DNA of 64,000 bases from Allacma fusca (Eukaryota; Arthropoda; Collembola; Symphypleona; Sminthuridae). The notes beneath the pieces were generated by a model that searched no databases, was not told where the DNA came from, and was given only the letters and a program-made list of their open reading frames with translations. This document shows positions 1 to 11,286 of the stretch, piece by piece; position 1 is the stretch's first letter, and each line of letters starts with the position of its first letter. The stretch spans positions 61,477,131-61,541,130 of the forward strand of contig OX359247.1 of assembly GCA_947179485.1 (NCBI GenBank). Direction: 5' to 3'. Both the position numbers and the translations under genes were made by a program.

Positions 1-1517
1 GCCTCAGTGATTGTAGCTACTCCCACTCCTTGAAGTGCCTGCACATTCTGTGGGGTGGCTAGTCGTTGGCGTTTAAGACCAAGCCTGGTGACCAGGGAGG
101 AGGAGATGAAGGATTCATCGCTGCAGTTGTCCAGCAGGACGCGGCAGTCCAAGTGTTGGTCACCCTGGCCCATGACCTTTACCATGGCCGTTGGCTTCAG
201 CTTCATGGACGGTTGCGATGTTTCCGTGAGTGAGGTTGTTGTCGTTGGCCGTTCGACCTTCTTTGGGTTGAAAGCTACGTGCAAAAGGCTGTGGTGCTTT
301 TGCTTGCACTCCCTACAGGACGCTGATGATGGGCATTTTTTCCAGAAGTGGCCGACCCGTAGGCAATTGGAGCATACTTTATGCTGGCCGATGAAGGTTC
401 TTCTGTCAGCTGGAGGGGTGTCAGTTAGCTTAGGGCAGGTATAGTTGAGGTGGTCCCCCTTGCAAAATTGACATGTCGGTTTGTTATTACCTTTGGCCGG
501 GATTGAGGTAGAGGTGGACTTGCGGTGGTCCCCGCCGGAGTGCGAAGAAACCGGTGCTACTTGGTGGGTGGCGGATGACAAGTCTGCGATTTCCTTGCGA
601 AGGAAGGCTGTGAGAATGTCCCACTTAGGCATGGCGGTGTCCGGTAGCGATTGATGGAACCTCAGCCGGGTGCGGGGGTCCAACTTCCTAACTACGATGG
701 TCACAATGATGTCCTCCCCTTCCGTAGGCTTCATCTTCAGGGCTTCAATTGCGCTTAGCGCATTCGTTGTGGTGGCTAGGAGGGCTTGAAGGGTCGTTGC
801 TGTGAGGTCACTCACTTGTGGATGATCCAGGATACAGCTTACGTGGCGGTAAATGAGCTCCCTTGTGTGCTCGTATTGTTGCTTGAGCTGGTTCCAGGCG
901 GGTTGATAATTTGCATTATTGATAGGAAGTGACTTGATGGTTTCGGCGGCGGGGCCTTCCAGGGATGCTAGTAGATATTGAAGCTTCTCTGCGTCGGATA
1001 GATCTGTGCGGGAGTGGACCGACTGGATAAATCTATCGCGGAAATGCAGCCAGTCTTCAAATGAGCCAGAGAATTTCGGCAGGGCCAGTGTGGGAAGCTT
1101 TGGTCTCTGTGATGGGGGTTGAGTGACCACGGGCGGCGTTGATCCTGCTGCAGCGGCAGTCGCAGCCTGTGCTTGCACTTGAGCTTCTATGCGTTTAAGT
1201 GCGGCTTGCTCTTCCTTTTTTGACTCCTTCTCTGCTATTGTCGTGTCCCACTCGTCCAGCTTGTTCTCCAGGTCGACAATTTCGTCAAGGACTGGGTTGA
1301 TGTCCGCCTCGACCTGGTCAATGTCTTTCTGGTCTTTGCATAGAGCCAACAGCTCTTGGAATACATCGTCAATTTTGGACTTGAGTCCCTCAATGTTCTT
1401 GAGGTATGTGTTGTGGCTGGCTCGGGTGACATTATTGATGTCGAAGTCCTGGATTGCTTTCTTGTATCTTGTGAGGGCTCCCTTGAGGCCTCGGAAGCTG
1501 TTCTTGGGATCTGCCAT
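1..1517 (-). CDS. BEL/Pao retrotransposon gag and start of protease (partial)
   Basis: The minus strand is open from an ATG at 1517 to the left edge (505 codons) with no stop. Visible in order: a charged coiled-coil-like N-terminus, a Gln/Ala linker, a DUF1759-type capsid region containing LPKFSGSFEDWLHFRDRF (about 1020-1080), a CX2CX3HX4C knuckle starting CQFC and a CX2CX4HX4C knuckle starting CSNC (about 370-470), then CRECKQKHHSLLH. The protease begins near 150 with LLDNCSDESF. This order is that of BEL/Pao gag-pro (DUF1759, zinc knuckles, peptidase A17). The protease active-site stretch reads D-N-C-S where a D-S/T-G-S pattern is usual. RT, RNase H and integrase should lie to the left of the window. 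Plus-strand ORFs here are shadows. Confidence 0.9.
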   Translation of the reverse strand, partial: MADPKNSFRGLKGALTRYKKAIQDFDINNVTRASHNTYLKNIEGLKSKIDDVFQELLALCKDQKDIDQVEADINPVLDEIVDLENKLDEWDTTIAEKESKKEEQAALKRIEAQVQAQAATAAAAGSTPPVVTQPPSQRPKLPTLALPKFSGSFEDWLHFRDRFIQSVHSRTDLSDAEKLQYLLASLEGPAAETIKSLPINNANYQPAWNQLKQQYEHTRELIYRHVSCILDHPQVSDLTATTLQALLATTTNALSAIEALKMKPTEGEDIIVTIVVRKLDPRTRLRFHQSLPDTAMPKWDILTAFLRKEIADLSSATHQVAPVSSHSGGDHRKSTSTSIPAKGNNKPTCQFCKGDHLNYTCPKLTDTPPADRRTFIGQHKVCSNCLRVGHFWKKCPSSASCRECKQKHHSLLHVAFNPKKVERPTTTTSLTETSQPSMKLKPTAMVKVMGQGDQHLDCRVLLDNCSDESFISSSLVTRLGLKRQRLATPQNVQALQGVGVATITE

Positions 1518-1582
1518 TCCGCACACAATTTTTGCAGCACTTCACTCCGAAAACTCAAAAAACTGGCGCTGGTTCACACCAC

Positions 1583-1600
1583 TTACGTTCGAAGGACCAA
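1583..1600 (-). other. Primer binding site of the BEL/Pao element
   Basis: On the minus strand the LTR ends ...AAACA and is followed by TTGGTCCTTCGAACG. The position directly behind the LTR and the TGG start fit a tRNA primer site. I could not assign the tRNA. Confidence 0.55.
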
Positions 1601-1992
1601 TGTTTGCCTGATGTTATGGCTGTGGATGTATGCACCATGAGATTGAGTAGTGGGAATAATAAAATGCAGTGAATGGGGAAACTGAGACGTTTGTAGCCAA
1701 AATTAAATATAACTTTATTTTAAGTTTAAGAATGATGGGCAATTGGTTTGCTTGGCTGCTGAGAGAAGAGTGATTAGAGGTAGCTTCCTTGTACATTAGA
1801 ATGTTTTTGTAGTTTATGATTAGGTTACTTAAGTAAATAAATAGCAGAGGGTTCCCCGCTGGTAGTGCGGGTTCACTGCAGGTCAAGTTGATAAGATAAG
1901 GGAGATCTGGGTTCCCTGCGTTAATGTTAATTATCAGGTAAGCAAAGTGTATATTTACATTTAACTGGTCATTGCTCATGTTGGCGTAAACA
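1601..1992 (-). mobile_element. 5' LTR of the BEL/Pao element
   Basis: The 392-base stretch between the primer site and unrelated flank starts TGTTTGCC and ends GGCGTAAACA on the plus strand, so its ends are imperfect inverted repeats of the TG...CA type. It lies directly upstream of gag in minus orientation. An AATAAA signal can be read on the minus strand near 1710. The partner LTR is outside the window, so the outer boundary is inferred from the terminal repeat alone, and no target duplication can be tested. Confidence 0.7.
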
Positions 1993-2263
1993 ACTAGCAA
2001 ATTCTAAAAACTTTATGAATACGTTTCTTCCCTAAAGACGATCCCACATAAACAGTTTGTTTTAATTGATTCGGGTAAAATAATAAGGGATGAATTGAAA
2101 ATTGTTTTAAAAAAGTTAATTAATAAGGTGACTGCGTCAGTACAGTGAAATAACGCAGTCATAGAAGGACGTTCGTATGCGGCACTTCTTTGTGCGCGTA
2201 CAATATATCCAAAATTGGGATATTTCGTTGAAATGTAAGTGATCGCTATCCGTTGATTTTTAG

Positions 2264-3728
2264 TTGGAGTGCTGGGTTTCGGGAAGTGGGACATTCGGAA
2301 GTTCATCGAGAAAGGACAACGCGCTGAATTTATACGCTACGTGGATCAGGTGTACATAAAAGCTCTAGACATGATGAAAGGCCGAGTTACACGAGACGGG
2401 GTTCCAGTGACACAATTTGTTGTCGTTTATGACATGGACGGTCTATCCATGAGAACATTAACTTCATACACCGGTAAAGCCTTTGCTTGCCTTGTCTTCA
2501 TTAGACGAACTTTTAACTTCTATAATTGAGGCTCAGAATCAAATCAGATGCTTGTTTCCCTTAATTGCTATAATTCCTTGAACTGTCAGCTCTGGACACT
2601 ATTTTGGAAACTCTCAAGAGATTCGAAGCCAATCACCCCGAAACAATGAAAAGGGGCTATGTTGTCAACGGTAAGTAGGTCTGTTATGAAATAAAACTAA
2701 TATTAGAGACGAACTTAACATTTAACCTTAAAAAGTGTGGCATATAATCAGTTAGTAAAAATTGTGCATGACTAACCAAATTTCTGCAATACTGGTGCAA
2801 AATGCCACTACGGAGCTGTTTACCACGCATGTCTATGAATTCTTTATAGAACATAATTTTTAATTAAATGACGGAAAAAAGTAACAAAAATTATATTTAC
2901 TTATGGTTTAAATATATGTTTACTTATTCATTTGCAGCCACTGCGGTTTTCACAATGCTGTTCGCCTTGGTCAAGCCTCTACTTTCCCAAAGGACCTTTG
3001 GAAAAATCGACGTATTCGGATTCAACAGTAACAAATGGAAACCTGTGTTGCTAGAAGCCATTCCATCTGATATCCTTCCAGTGTGTCTAGGGGGCAATAA
3101 TGTCAGCTCTGTTATTAATGTAATAACTACTTCTTTTAACACGTTTTCTGAATCTGCAAACAAAATACAGAATTATACATTAAACTATTGTCATCCTTTT
3201 AATTATATTAAAATACACAATGTCATGTTTAGGAATTATTAATTAGGTGTATATAACAATGTGTACAGAATGGAAAACGAGACAAACGTACAATTTTGCA
3301 GAGATTAAACTCAATGAATCCTGGCTTCAAAAGTCTGCGTGTGAAAGCTGGAGAGACAATTCCTTTGGAAATTAACGTATCTACTCCTGATACAGTGCTA
3401 AGGTACTGCTTGAAACATACCAAAATGACTTGAAAGAAATACACGAAATACTAATGTATGTATGTCGTAATTTTTCAGCTGGGAATTCCAAACTGAGAAT
3501 CATGACATCGGCTACTCCATTTTTTACGAAGGGAAAGAAGAGGTCGTTCCTTTTTCTCGAGTGGATTCCCAATTGAAAGAAGTAAAAGGATCCATCATTT
3601 GCAGACACCCTGGACGTTACGTCATTGCTTTCGACAACACTTACAGTCGTCTAAGAGCCAAATCTGTCTTGTATAAAATCTCGCTGAGTACCAAAATGAT
3701 TGAGGATCCAACAAGCATGATGTATTGA
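2264..3728 (+). CDS. SEC14-like protein, CRAL-TRIO plus GOLD domain (5' part missing)
   Basis: Five exons join in frame: 2264-2473, 2590-2670, 2938-3101, 3269-3402 and 3479-3728 (TGA). They give about 278 residues. The first visible exon begins with two bases that finish a codon, so upstream exons lie to the left, and the BEL element at 1-1992 sits in or before that intron. Exons 1-3 carry the CRAL-TRIO lipid-binding fold (FGKWDIR, QFVVVYDMDGLS, then the AFxLVKPLLS and P.DILPV region). Exons 4-5 form a GOLD beta-sandwich (LRVKAGETIPLEI, GYSIFYEG, CRHPGRYVIAFDNTYS). Family members are SEC14-like phosphatidylinositol or tocopherol transfer proteins; the ligand cannot be told here. The 3101 donor (AAT/GTCAGC) is weak but is the only one that keeps frame. 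Confidence 0.85.
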
Positions 3729-4961
3729 AACTTTTAATAACTACTGTCATTGATTTGTCCGATAAATAATTTCTAACTTTATGCATTTTAATTAAGTTAT
3801 ATCATTCCCTGGGTCTGGGTTATTTTCGAGTTGGCACAGTAATAAATAGGTCAACACAGTCTGTGATACTACATTCCAATTGAACCATTGAAGTGATATT
3901 TATTATACAATTTAAGAAGCACAAAAACCGACACAGTATTATTTTTACACTCTATTGCTATAAGGTTACAATAATAAAACTACTCATAGGCCAAATCGAA
4001 AAGTCATATATAAACCTGATACGGATAATTACTTAGATACTACTGCAAATCGTCTAGAAATATTAGAATATATTTGTCATTGTTTATTCAGAAGTCTAGT
4101 AGGCGAAATCCTGTAATTCACAAAGGGTATTTTAAAACAAGTACCACCAATAAACATAAACTCACAACACAATTTCACATAATATGTATGTATAATCTAT
4201 ATCTAATATCTATTCCTGGACCTTCCTTCCCTTCGACATTTTACTTTTACTGAGACAATATCTAACTGTACGTGGAGTTTTATGCTCATCTACCTCTGGG
4301 TACTATAACAAGTCGGTTGTACTAACAACGAGAAAGAACTAACCCTAGAAGATATAACCAGCTCATTGTAGCTCTCAGTTAAAATTTTAAAATAACTTGA
4401 CTTCGAACCAAGTTCTTAGCTAGACTTTGAAATTTTGGTTTGAAACTGTGAAAACTGTTCATTACAATGTAATGTGCATATGCACGCTTAGTGAGCTACA
4501 AAAAAGGTGCGGGACAGCACAATATGACCGGTAACCAAAAGTTATGAGTTCACAGGTTCCAAAAAGCTCGGGACATTTCAAGGAATGCATGGGATACACC
4601 TGCACTACCAAGATTGTGAATAATTGTTTAGCTCAAATGATTTGCGTGGACTGCTTCCGGCAGCCATATTGGTGGGTCACAAATGATCATAGGAATTTTA
4701 ATTAATCATTTACGCAATAATAAAATTAATCATTGATTAAATGACAGGGCTAAATGTATCATTTAATCAGTTACATTTAGCAATTAAATTCATTGTTGTC
4801 CTAGTTATATTAAGATAAGCCTGGCAAAATAAATGCTGGATACAAAGCCTACTGTTGTAAATATTCCTCATTAAACACTTACTAATTAAAAAGATAGTTG
4901 AATTAAAACGTAATTACTTAACGACAATAAAAATGCCAAAATTACTTACTGAATTCGTCGC
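3729..4961. other. Intergenic space between convergent genes
   Basis: This stretch lies between the stops of the SEC14-like gene (+) and the MIF4G gene (-) and should hold both 3' UTRs. The sequence is AT-rich with several AATAAA signals. I see no coding potential, RNA gene or clear repeat. Confidence 0.6.
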
Positions 4962-7544
4962 CTAGTTCACATTTTTTAATCCGTTCAAAATGCTTACTGC
5001 TGCTGAATTAGTTACTAGCAAATGTCTCTTGAGTTCAGCATTCATGCAACCATTTGCTTTGAGCTTGTCACATTGTGCCTTTAGTTTCGTCACCTCCTCG
5101 AACAAAGAGGGATCTGGTTCTTCCATTAAGGTTGGTTTCATCAGCTAAATCAAAACGCACGGATTACTTTTTATCATATTACATTATAACTCATTTATTT
5201 CAATGACATGAATAACAGGTTAAATAAAATCGATAAGCCTATAAATTAAACCTGCAATAGCTCCCTCGCACAGACCAAATTTTCCTTAAGTAAGTCGGAA
5301 CCTTGGACCCCCAGAAGAGTTCGCAGTAATTCCACAATGGCGACGGGAAATATTTTGATCCTACTGGATGCTTTGTTCCCGATGTGAATGTACAGCTGGG
5401 CAAGAAAGCCAAGAAATTTGGCAGCGTGTATCTCATGATCAGAACCTTTCCCAACAGATGCAATCAGCTTTACAAATTCGCCCTGACAACTGAAACCCAA
5501 ACGCACTAATCAAATTTAAATTTAAATAACGTGGTTACGGCTAACGTACAGTTCGGTAACAGATTAATACAATTATATAGATATACAAAAGTAATGATTA
5601 CTGTTCTATGAGCTGATTTCTGTAGCTTGGATTAGCCTGGTGAAACTTCTGGGAAATATTTGCCCCTAACAAGGTAAATTCGGACTGTTGGAGCGCCTAA
5701 AAATTCTCAAATTAAATCATATAACATCAGCAAATTACCTACAAAACTAGAAATTGGGATTTTTAATAACAATTATTACAAATTCATAAACTGCAATAGC
5801 CACTTTCTTAACATCCTCGACATTTCTGATCTCCGAAGCCAAGGCCATTAAATGTTTGGAAGCCGATTCAAAACTACCAGGGTCAGCAAAAACGGCGGTC
5901 AAGCATTCAATCAACTCGTCACAGCTAGAATCTTTCCATTTGTAAACTGGAGCTACAGTTGATGTTGGTGAACTGTGGCCAAAAAAATTAACTAACTACA
6001 TGTACACGCACATAAAACAGAATAGATGAAATAGTAATACAAATGGTCAATACGTGTTTGTTTTTCCCAAACCAGGTCTCACTATTCTCGGTTTCGCTTG
6101 ATTCTAACAGAGATAAAGATAAAAGTATCTACAACGATCTAATATTTCTACAACGATTATAATGGCGAATTGGGTCAACTGGATTCTAAAACAAACAACA
6201 AGCGCTCACCAACTGGGAATCAGAGGGAGACAGCGTATCGATTTCTCGAGATTCATCGACGCCAACTCCAACGGTTGCCTGAAGCGCACTACCCACATCC
6301 CGAGAAATAGCTCTTACATCCGCTACAGGTTTCAATAGCATCAATTTAGGTTTCTCTTTCGTAGCCAGGTCAGAGCGATTAACTGAAAGAGGTACAGGCT
6401 TCAATAGTTTTGGTGTCCTCCGCACAATGTCGAGACCATTTAGCTCCTTCAAAGGATTACCATCAACAGTGTCTTCGTTCTTCCTTCCAACAGCACTCTC
6501 ACGTACTGTCGCTACACTGACTACACCATTTTTTAAACAAAAAATTAGCTTGAAATACTTGGATTTCGCACAATAACAAGTCTCATTATGAAGTTTCACG
6601 AGATAGTTTCGAAACTCTACAAAAGTTTTAATACGTAAAGAAAGCCAGCAAAAGCATAAAAAGCAACAACGCTTTCATTTTGACGGTCTAATTCCCCCAA
6701 AATTCTCCCTCTTTGAAATAAATCATAATTAATAAAAACTACAGCTACTAAAGTTTTAAGAACTGATACCGACCTGCAGGCGCCGGACCCCAAATGATAT
6801 CAGACTGAAATTCGACACACTTGACAAGATTCAAAGCGATGCGCTCCAGTTTCTCCATCCTTTCCAACAGAGATTCCTATTTTTGGTTAGGTTAGGTTAA
6901 ATAACGAAACATACTGATTACAACCCCAACTTGTTAACATTTACTTTTTTGAATGATCACCCCAGTCAAAGCAGTGACGCATATTTGGGTGGTGGTGGAT
7001 AATTAGCAATAACAAATGTACCGGCTGTTTTTTTCCCGGTGGTGGTATTTAACAGTATACCATTTCTAGCGTAAAAGTAAAACTCAGTCGTACACACTCA
7101 CTACAATAAATGCGTTTACTCGTGAAAGTGATCACAATTAAAGTACTTCCACTACCCGTTCCCACTAACTAAGAAATAATCTCCAAGTAATACACACCGA
7201 ACCAATTTAAATCCTAATATATGTAACGTATGACTTCCTACTTGAGTACTGAATTGTTAATAGCACTTCCTTACATTAATGAAAGATGAACAATTGTCGT
7301 CATTGTGGGCATTATCTCGGACATTAATTTGATACTTCTGGTTCTTCTTCAGCTCGTCACAGAGTTTCTTGGTGCTCATTACCAGAGCCTAGTCAAAATA
7401 AAAGAACAGCCAAAGAACCCATCAAATCAACATTTATTACATGAATACGGCTCATTTGAAAAATATTACATTATTATAGCTTTTAGTTACCAGATGATCT
7501 TCTCTGAGCTCTGCCTTAACAGATGCTGCACTCACGGGATGCAT
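4962..7544 (-). CDS. MIF4G-domain protein, CTIF/PAIP1/MIF4GD-like
   Basis: Nine exons join in frame to 446 residues: 7491-7544 (ATG), 7275-7388, 6774-6876, 6210-6520, 6054-6103, 5780-5972, 5602-5696, 5252-5489 and 4962-5144 (TAG). The N-terminal 210 residues are a coiled-coil-like start and a basic, low-complexity linker. Residues about 215-446 look like an all-helical MIF4G repeat: DELIECLTAVFADPGSF, then ALQQSEFTLLGANIS, then HAAKFLGFLAQLYIHIGN and IVELLRTLLG. Single MIF4G domains of this size occur in CTIF, PAIP1 and MIF4GD/SLIP1, which tether eIF4 factors to cap-binding complex, PABP or histone mRNA. Which of these it matches is not settled by eye. All splice sites are GT-AG and phases agree throughout. 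Confidence 0.75.
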
Positions 7545-8261
7545 TATTAACAATCAACAAAGTCCAGACGAAATATTTGCGAAATTACAGACAGCTGTGG
7601 GAAAGTAAATAGCAATGCAGTGAAGAGAAATTAAGCCAACAATGAGATTCTAAAAGTATTAATTACTTAAACTCAAATAAAATTATGGTAACTGCCTCAC
7701 CCGAAATCTAAAATTTGAACTGCGAAACGGTTAACAATAATAATTCAACAGTTAACGCTCACTACGATGACACACCAATAATAATTATTCTATTATATTA
7801 CATATGTTCCCTTAACGAGTAATAACTACCGAACATTCAGGAAAAATTCCTAAGCGTATTTATGCAAACACTGTTTAAAACCCTATATATCCCAACGTAT
7901 GGCCAGCGTGGCCAGAAAACGATTTTTTTGAAGTTAAAGATTTAATTTAACAGGAATTTTAGTGACTACACCTACGAAATTTTTCGTGCTGGAACATAGA
8001 TATGTTCACTCGGTAGATGTTAATTTTGAAATCTCTAGGTCAAACCAATCAGCCAAAAATAAATCATGACTGGGTCAACTTCGGATTGTTTCCTCCATTT
8101 CCTATGTTGAGTAAATGGCCGTATACTTCCAACAGGGACCCATCACATATTTCAATGGAAATTTCCTTGCAGACTAAGGCATCACGCTTTACCTACACTG
8201 TCTTATGTAGCTGTACGGAATTATACAAGGCAGTGAGAAACATTGTAAATCTAGAGTAGAG
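7545..8261. other. Intergenic region upstream of the MIF4G gene
   Basis: This should contain the MIF4G gene promoter and 5' UTR. An 80-codon plus-strand ORF at 8017-8259 has no recognisable domain or splice context, and I do not call it. Confidence 0.5.
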
Positions 8262-8740
8262 CGATGTGACCTTGATGTTGACTTCAGTGACACTGATGTT
8301 GACCGCTGTGACCATTATTTTGTATATAGTGAATCTATTTTTGACCGGTGAACCCATGAGTTTGACTGACCGATACGAACCTTAATCTGTTCGATGTAAC
8401 CATATATTTGACCGATGCGACCTCAATTTTGATCGATTTGAACAATTATTTTAGACTGGAACTACAAACAAAGCAAACGGGAACTAAATTTGGACCGATG
8501 TAAGCAAGACATCGGAGGCCAACTACAGTTGGACTTATGTAAACAAAAATTTGACCGATGCAACTTATAGTCACATTGATCGATAATGTCATTTGAATCG
8601 ATAAATTGGTAACACCTGTGGATAATAATCGATGGCTATCGGTCGATACTTTGCTCGCCTGGGTCGATATTTTGGTCACATCGGTTGAGTGTGGGCAAAT
8701 CGGTCCAGTGTGGTCATATAAAAAATTTGTACCAAATCAA
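8262..8740. repeat. Degenerate tandem repeat built on a GACCGATG-like core
   Basis: Variants of the words TTGACCGATG, GTGACC and TCGATC recur every 20-35 bases (for example near 8297, 8341, 8411, 8494 and 8552), and reverse-complement copies (CGATCGG, ATCGGTC) appear toward the right. The unit is too decayed to fix a consensus by eye. Related TTGACC words recur near 10130-10190. Confidence 0.5.
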
Positions 8741-10152
8741 TGTATTTTTTTATTTCGAATTACGGTTTCTATATAAATCTGTTATTATTGATATGCCCGG
8801 GTAGCACGATACCCGGGCCTTTACTAATACAATCAAAATCTCCAATCATTTCAAAAAAAGGGAATTTCTCACCATACTAGATGGATCTAGCTTTCATTCG
8901 GACGAATGATCCATCCCGGGTAACATAATATCCGGCAAGACTAACGCCAACCGACCTTTGGGTCTTGGGCTACTGTCACCCGCCTTCACTTTTCCAATTT
9001 CATGAAATTTCAGGGAAAACAATCAAACGAAACAAATCTGATATAACCACGGAAATGAATTCGATGGTTACTGAGGCCGTGTGAAATGCCTCACCCACCA
9101 GATTTTTTTTGTCTACACACGTAAACCGAAAAGCCAATGTTTGTGGGGCCTGTGTAAAGGATGCACTTTGGATTTTACTCGAGCCATTTTTCCATTAATT
9201 AGGGTCGATTATATTTTTATTCTGCATATCAATGATGCTATGAATGAAATTGATTTTCATAGGAAATGGAAATAATATCACCCAACGGTATTGAAATTAA
9301 ATTGGTTCAGCAATTATTAATAACAAACCATTAATTATCATTACTAATAACCAGGAATTCACATTTGTGAATTTTCCTTCGCTACGCTCCTATACATTTG
9401 GTTATTCTGAATCTAAACTAGTGATCCAATTTTGGGGCCGTGAAAATGTACTACTTGCCCTGCCCAAAATGCCCAAAATCAGGGCATTTTCAAAAGCTGC
9501 CCACGTGCCCAAAAATGGGCATGTGGGCAGTCATTTTGGCCAATTTCAGCTGGGCGGGCAAATACTGCAAGGCATTTTCAATCGAAATACCGTGGATGTT
9601 ATTCGTGTGAGTGTAACAGCAACGGGTTCATAACGGTCAACATAGGCCATCACCGCGGTCAATAGTTAGTCACAGTGACATATTAGTGGTTCGGTATCCT
9701 AATGACTGCAAATTGGGGTAGGTTATGACCTAACACTTATGTGTTCATGTATGCTATCATGTGAATGGCCCCAGCTTTGGCGCAGTAAATGTGGCCAAGC
9801 CGGCCATAGGTTGGGTTCCTGTGGAAGCGATTAAATGTTAGGAAGTATAGGGTTAAAGAAAATGTGGAAACACTTGATTACATTCCTAGCTGCTGCGACA
9901 GCTCACGTCACTAATACTGGATCTAGAATAAAAAATGTATGCAAACGAAACGCGGACGTTAGGTGGTATATGCTGCACATTTCAGGCTCTGTCCCGTCCA
10001 GATACATCTGAATGTGTTTCTATTTGGTGCAATGCAAACATGGGCGCCTGCCTAGATTCTAGGCCCTAGAATATAGGCTAAGGCTCTGGGAAGCTGTAAG
10101 TTCGTCAACGTACAAGGTCATGACATTGATTTTGACCCCACGGGCAGCGTGG
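8741..10152. other. Gene-free region with hairpins
   Basis: No coding exon is seen. Structures present: a perfect hairpin with 9-base arms at 8795-8818, a nested imperfect hairpin at 8881-8914, and a TGCCC-rich palindromic patch at 9450-9560. The last has 15-base arms 9497-9511 and 9516-9530 with one mismatch. Such patches resemble subterminal parts of decayed DNA transposons, but I found no terminal repeats or target duplication. Confidence 0.5.
8795..8818. repeat. Perfect GC-rich hairpin
   Basis: Arms GCCCGGGTA (8795-8803) and TACCCGGGC (8810-8818) flank a six-base loop. It stands out in AT-rich surroundings, and CCCGGGTA recurs near 8915. Confidence 0.7.
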
Positions 10153-10924
10153 TCAAAATGTTCTGATTTTTCCAAGGGGGTCAAAAGTAACTCTGGTATG
10201 CTCGTTGTAAATGTATGAGCGCCCGTCTATTTTGTATGTATGTTCTCGCCCAATTTCCCTATTAATACTCAACGCAGTTTCATCTTGTACAGGTCGAGAC
10301 TCTGCAAGTGGTAAATTTGCTAGCTGATCAGCCGATAGCGGAACCTGTAAATAAAAAATGTATATTATTTAAGTAGATAATATCACACAAACTCTCCCTG
10401 TTATGATGCAAAACACCTCCCATAGCTTCTTTCTTACACCAAGTTTCTCACTTTATACACCACAGTGTTTCCTGATAGTCCGGATTGTTTAGTAGTGCCT
10501 TCCCTAGCGTTGTTAAATGATAATAATACAAAGGGATTAGCTGGAGTTCATCGGAGTTCGGGAGTAATGTCTTAACTTGTATTTTGCAAAACAATAAGGC
10601 TGAAATTAGATATGCAATTTTTGTTTCCATAGATTCTTCTTAAATCATTTGGTTTCATTAGGTTTCGCAGACTCAGAGGACGATATCATTTATGAGGATT
10701 GAGTATCGGAAATTTTCAATAATATATAAATCCTCATCAATGAAATCATCCCATGAGACTGCGAAACCGAATTTATCTTCGAACGTCTCAATCCTTGCCT
10801 TATTGGACTTGGCTTCTCGAAAAAGTTCCCGGATCTCATTGGACATGGTCTCCGAAATTACCCCTGACTGAATGTCATAATAAAATTGGAAGCGAGACTC
10901 GAATTTGTAATTATATATGTGCAT
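10153..10924 (-). CDS. Possible small secreted-protein gene or remnant
   Basis: Three minus-strand open stretches look exon-like: 10673-10924 (83 codons, acidic, helical), 10448-10630 (starts with a hydrophobic signal-like METKIAYLISALLF), and 10153-10344. The last follows a good TTTACAG acceptor and ends in TGA after a stretch containing ADQLANLPLAESRPVQ. I could not join the three with phase-consistent donors, so this may be a decayed gene or two separate ones. It lies just left of the Ty3/gypsy insertion. No family is recognised. Confidence 0.25.
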
Positions 10925-11034
10925 TTCATGCTACATTGTAATCACTTCCATTCTTCTATTTAAAACCTACAATAATAATTAATTATTCAACGCAACTCTG
11001 CTGCACATAATTGCCAAGGATATCTAAATAATAT

Positions 11035-11265
11035 TGTGAGGGTTGGCTCCCCTCACTTAAACTAATGTGTAGGTGAGCCCTGACTCACAGTGGCTCCATA
11101 AGTTTAACGTGAATAAAGGTAATCAGTGGATAATGAAATACGAAGCGGAGTGGTCGCATGGGAGCACGCTCCCTTTTATTTTCGGCGTTTTCCCGATTCC
11201 ATAATTCTCCAATTAACTAATCATCATTTAAATTAATTAAGAGAGTTACCAAAGAGTGACTCTCA
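11035..11265 (+). repeat. 5' LTR of the Ty3/gypsy element
   Basis: It starts TGTGAGGG, ends GACTCTCA and has the same 231 bases as 23874-24104; I found no mismatch reading row by row. It contains AATAAA near 11112. Confidence 0.93.
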
Positions 11266-11268
11266 TTC

Positions 11269-11286
11269 TGGTGGAGGTGCGAGACC
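11269..11286 (+). other. Probable primer binding site
   Basis: TGGTGGAGGTGCGAGACC begins three bases after the LTR. Position and the TGG start fit a tRNA primer; the tRNA was not identified. Confidence 0.45.

Noticed and set aside
1189-1640. Plus-strand ORFs of 140 and 94 codons
   Set aside because: They are antisense shadows of the BEL/Pao gag, whose minus-strand frame has clear domains.
11025-11034. Target-site duplication of the Ty3/gypsy element
   Set aside because: The flanks (aatat on the left, aaata on the right) do not match as a 4-6-base duplicate; the similarity is what AT-rich DNA gives by chance.
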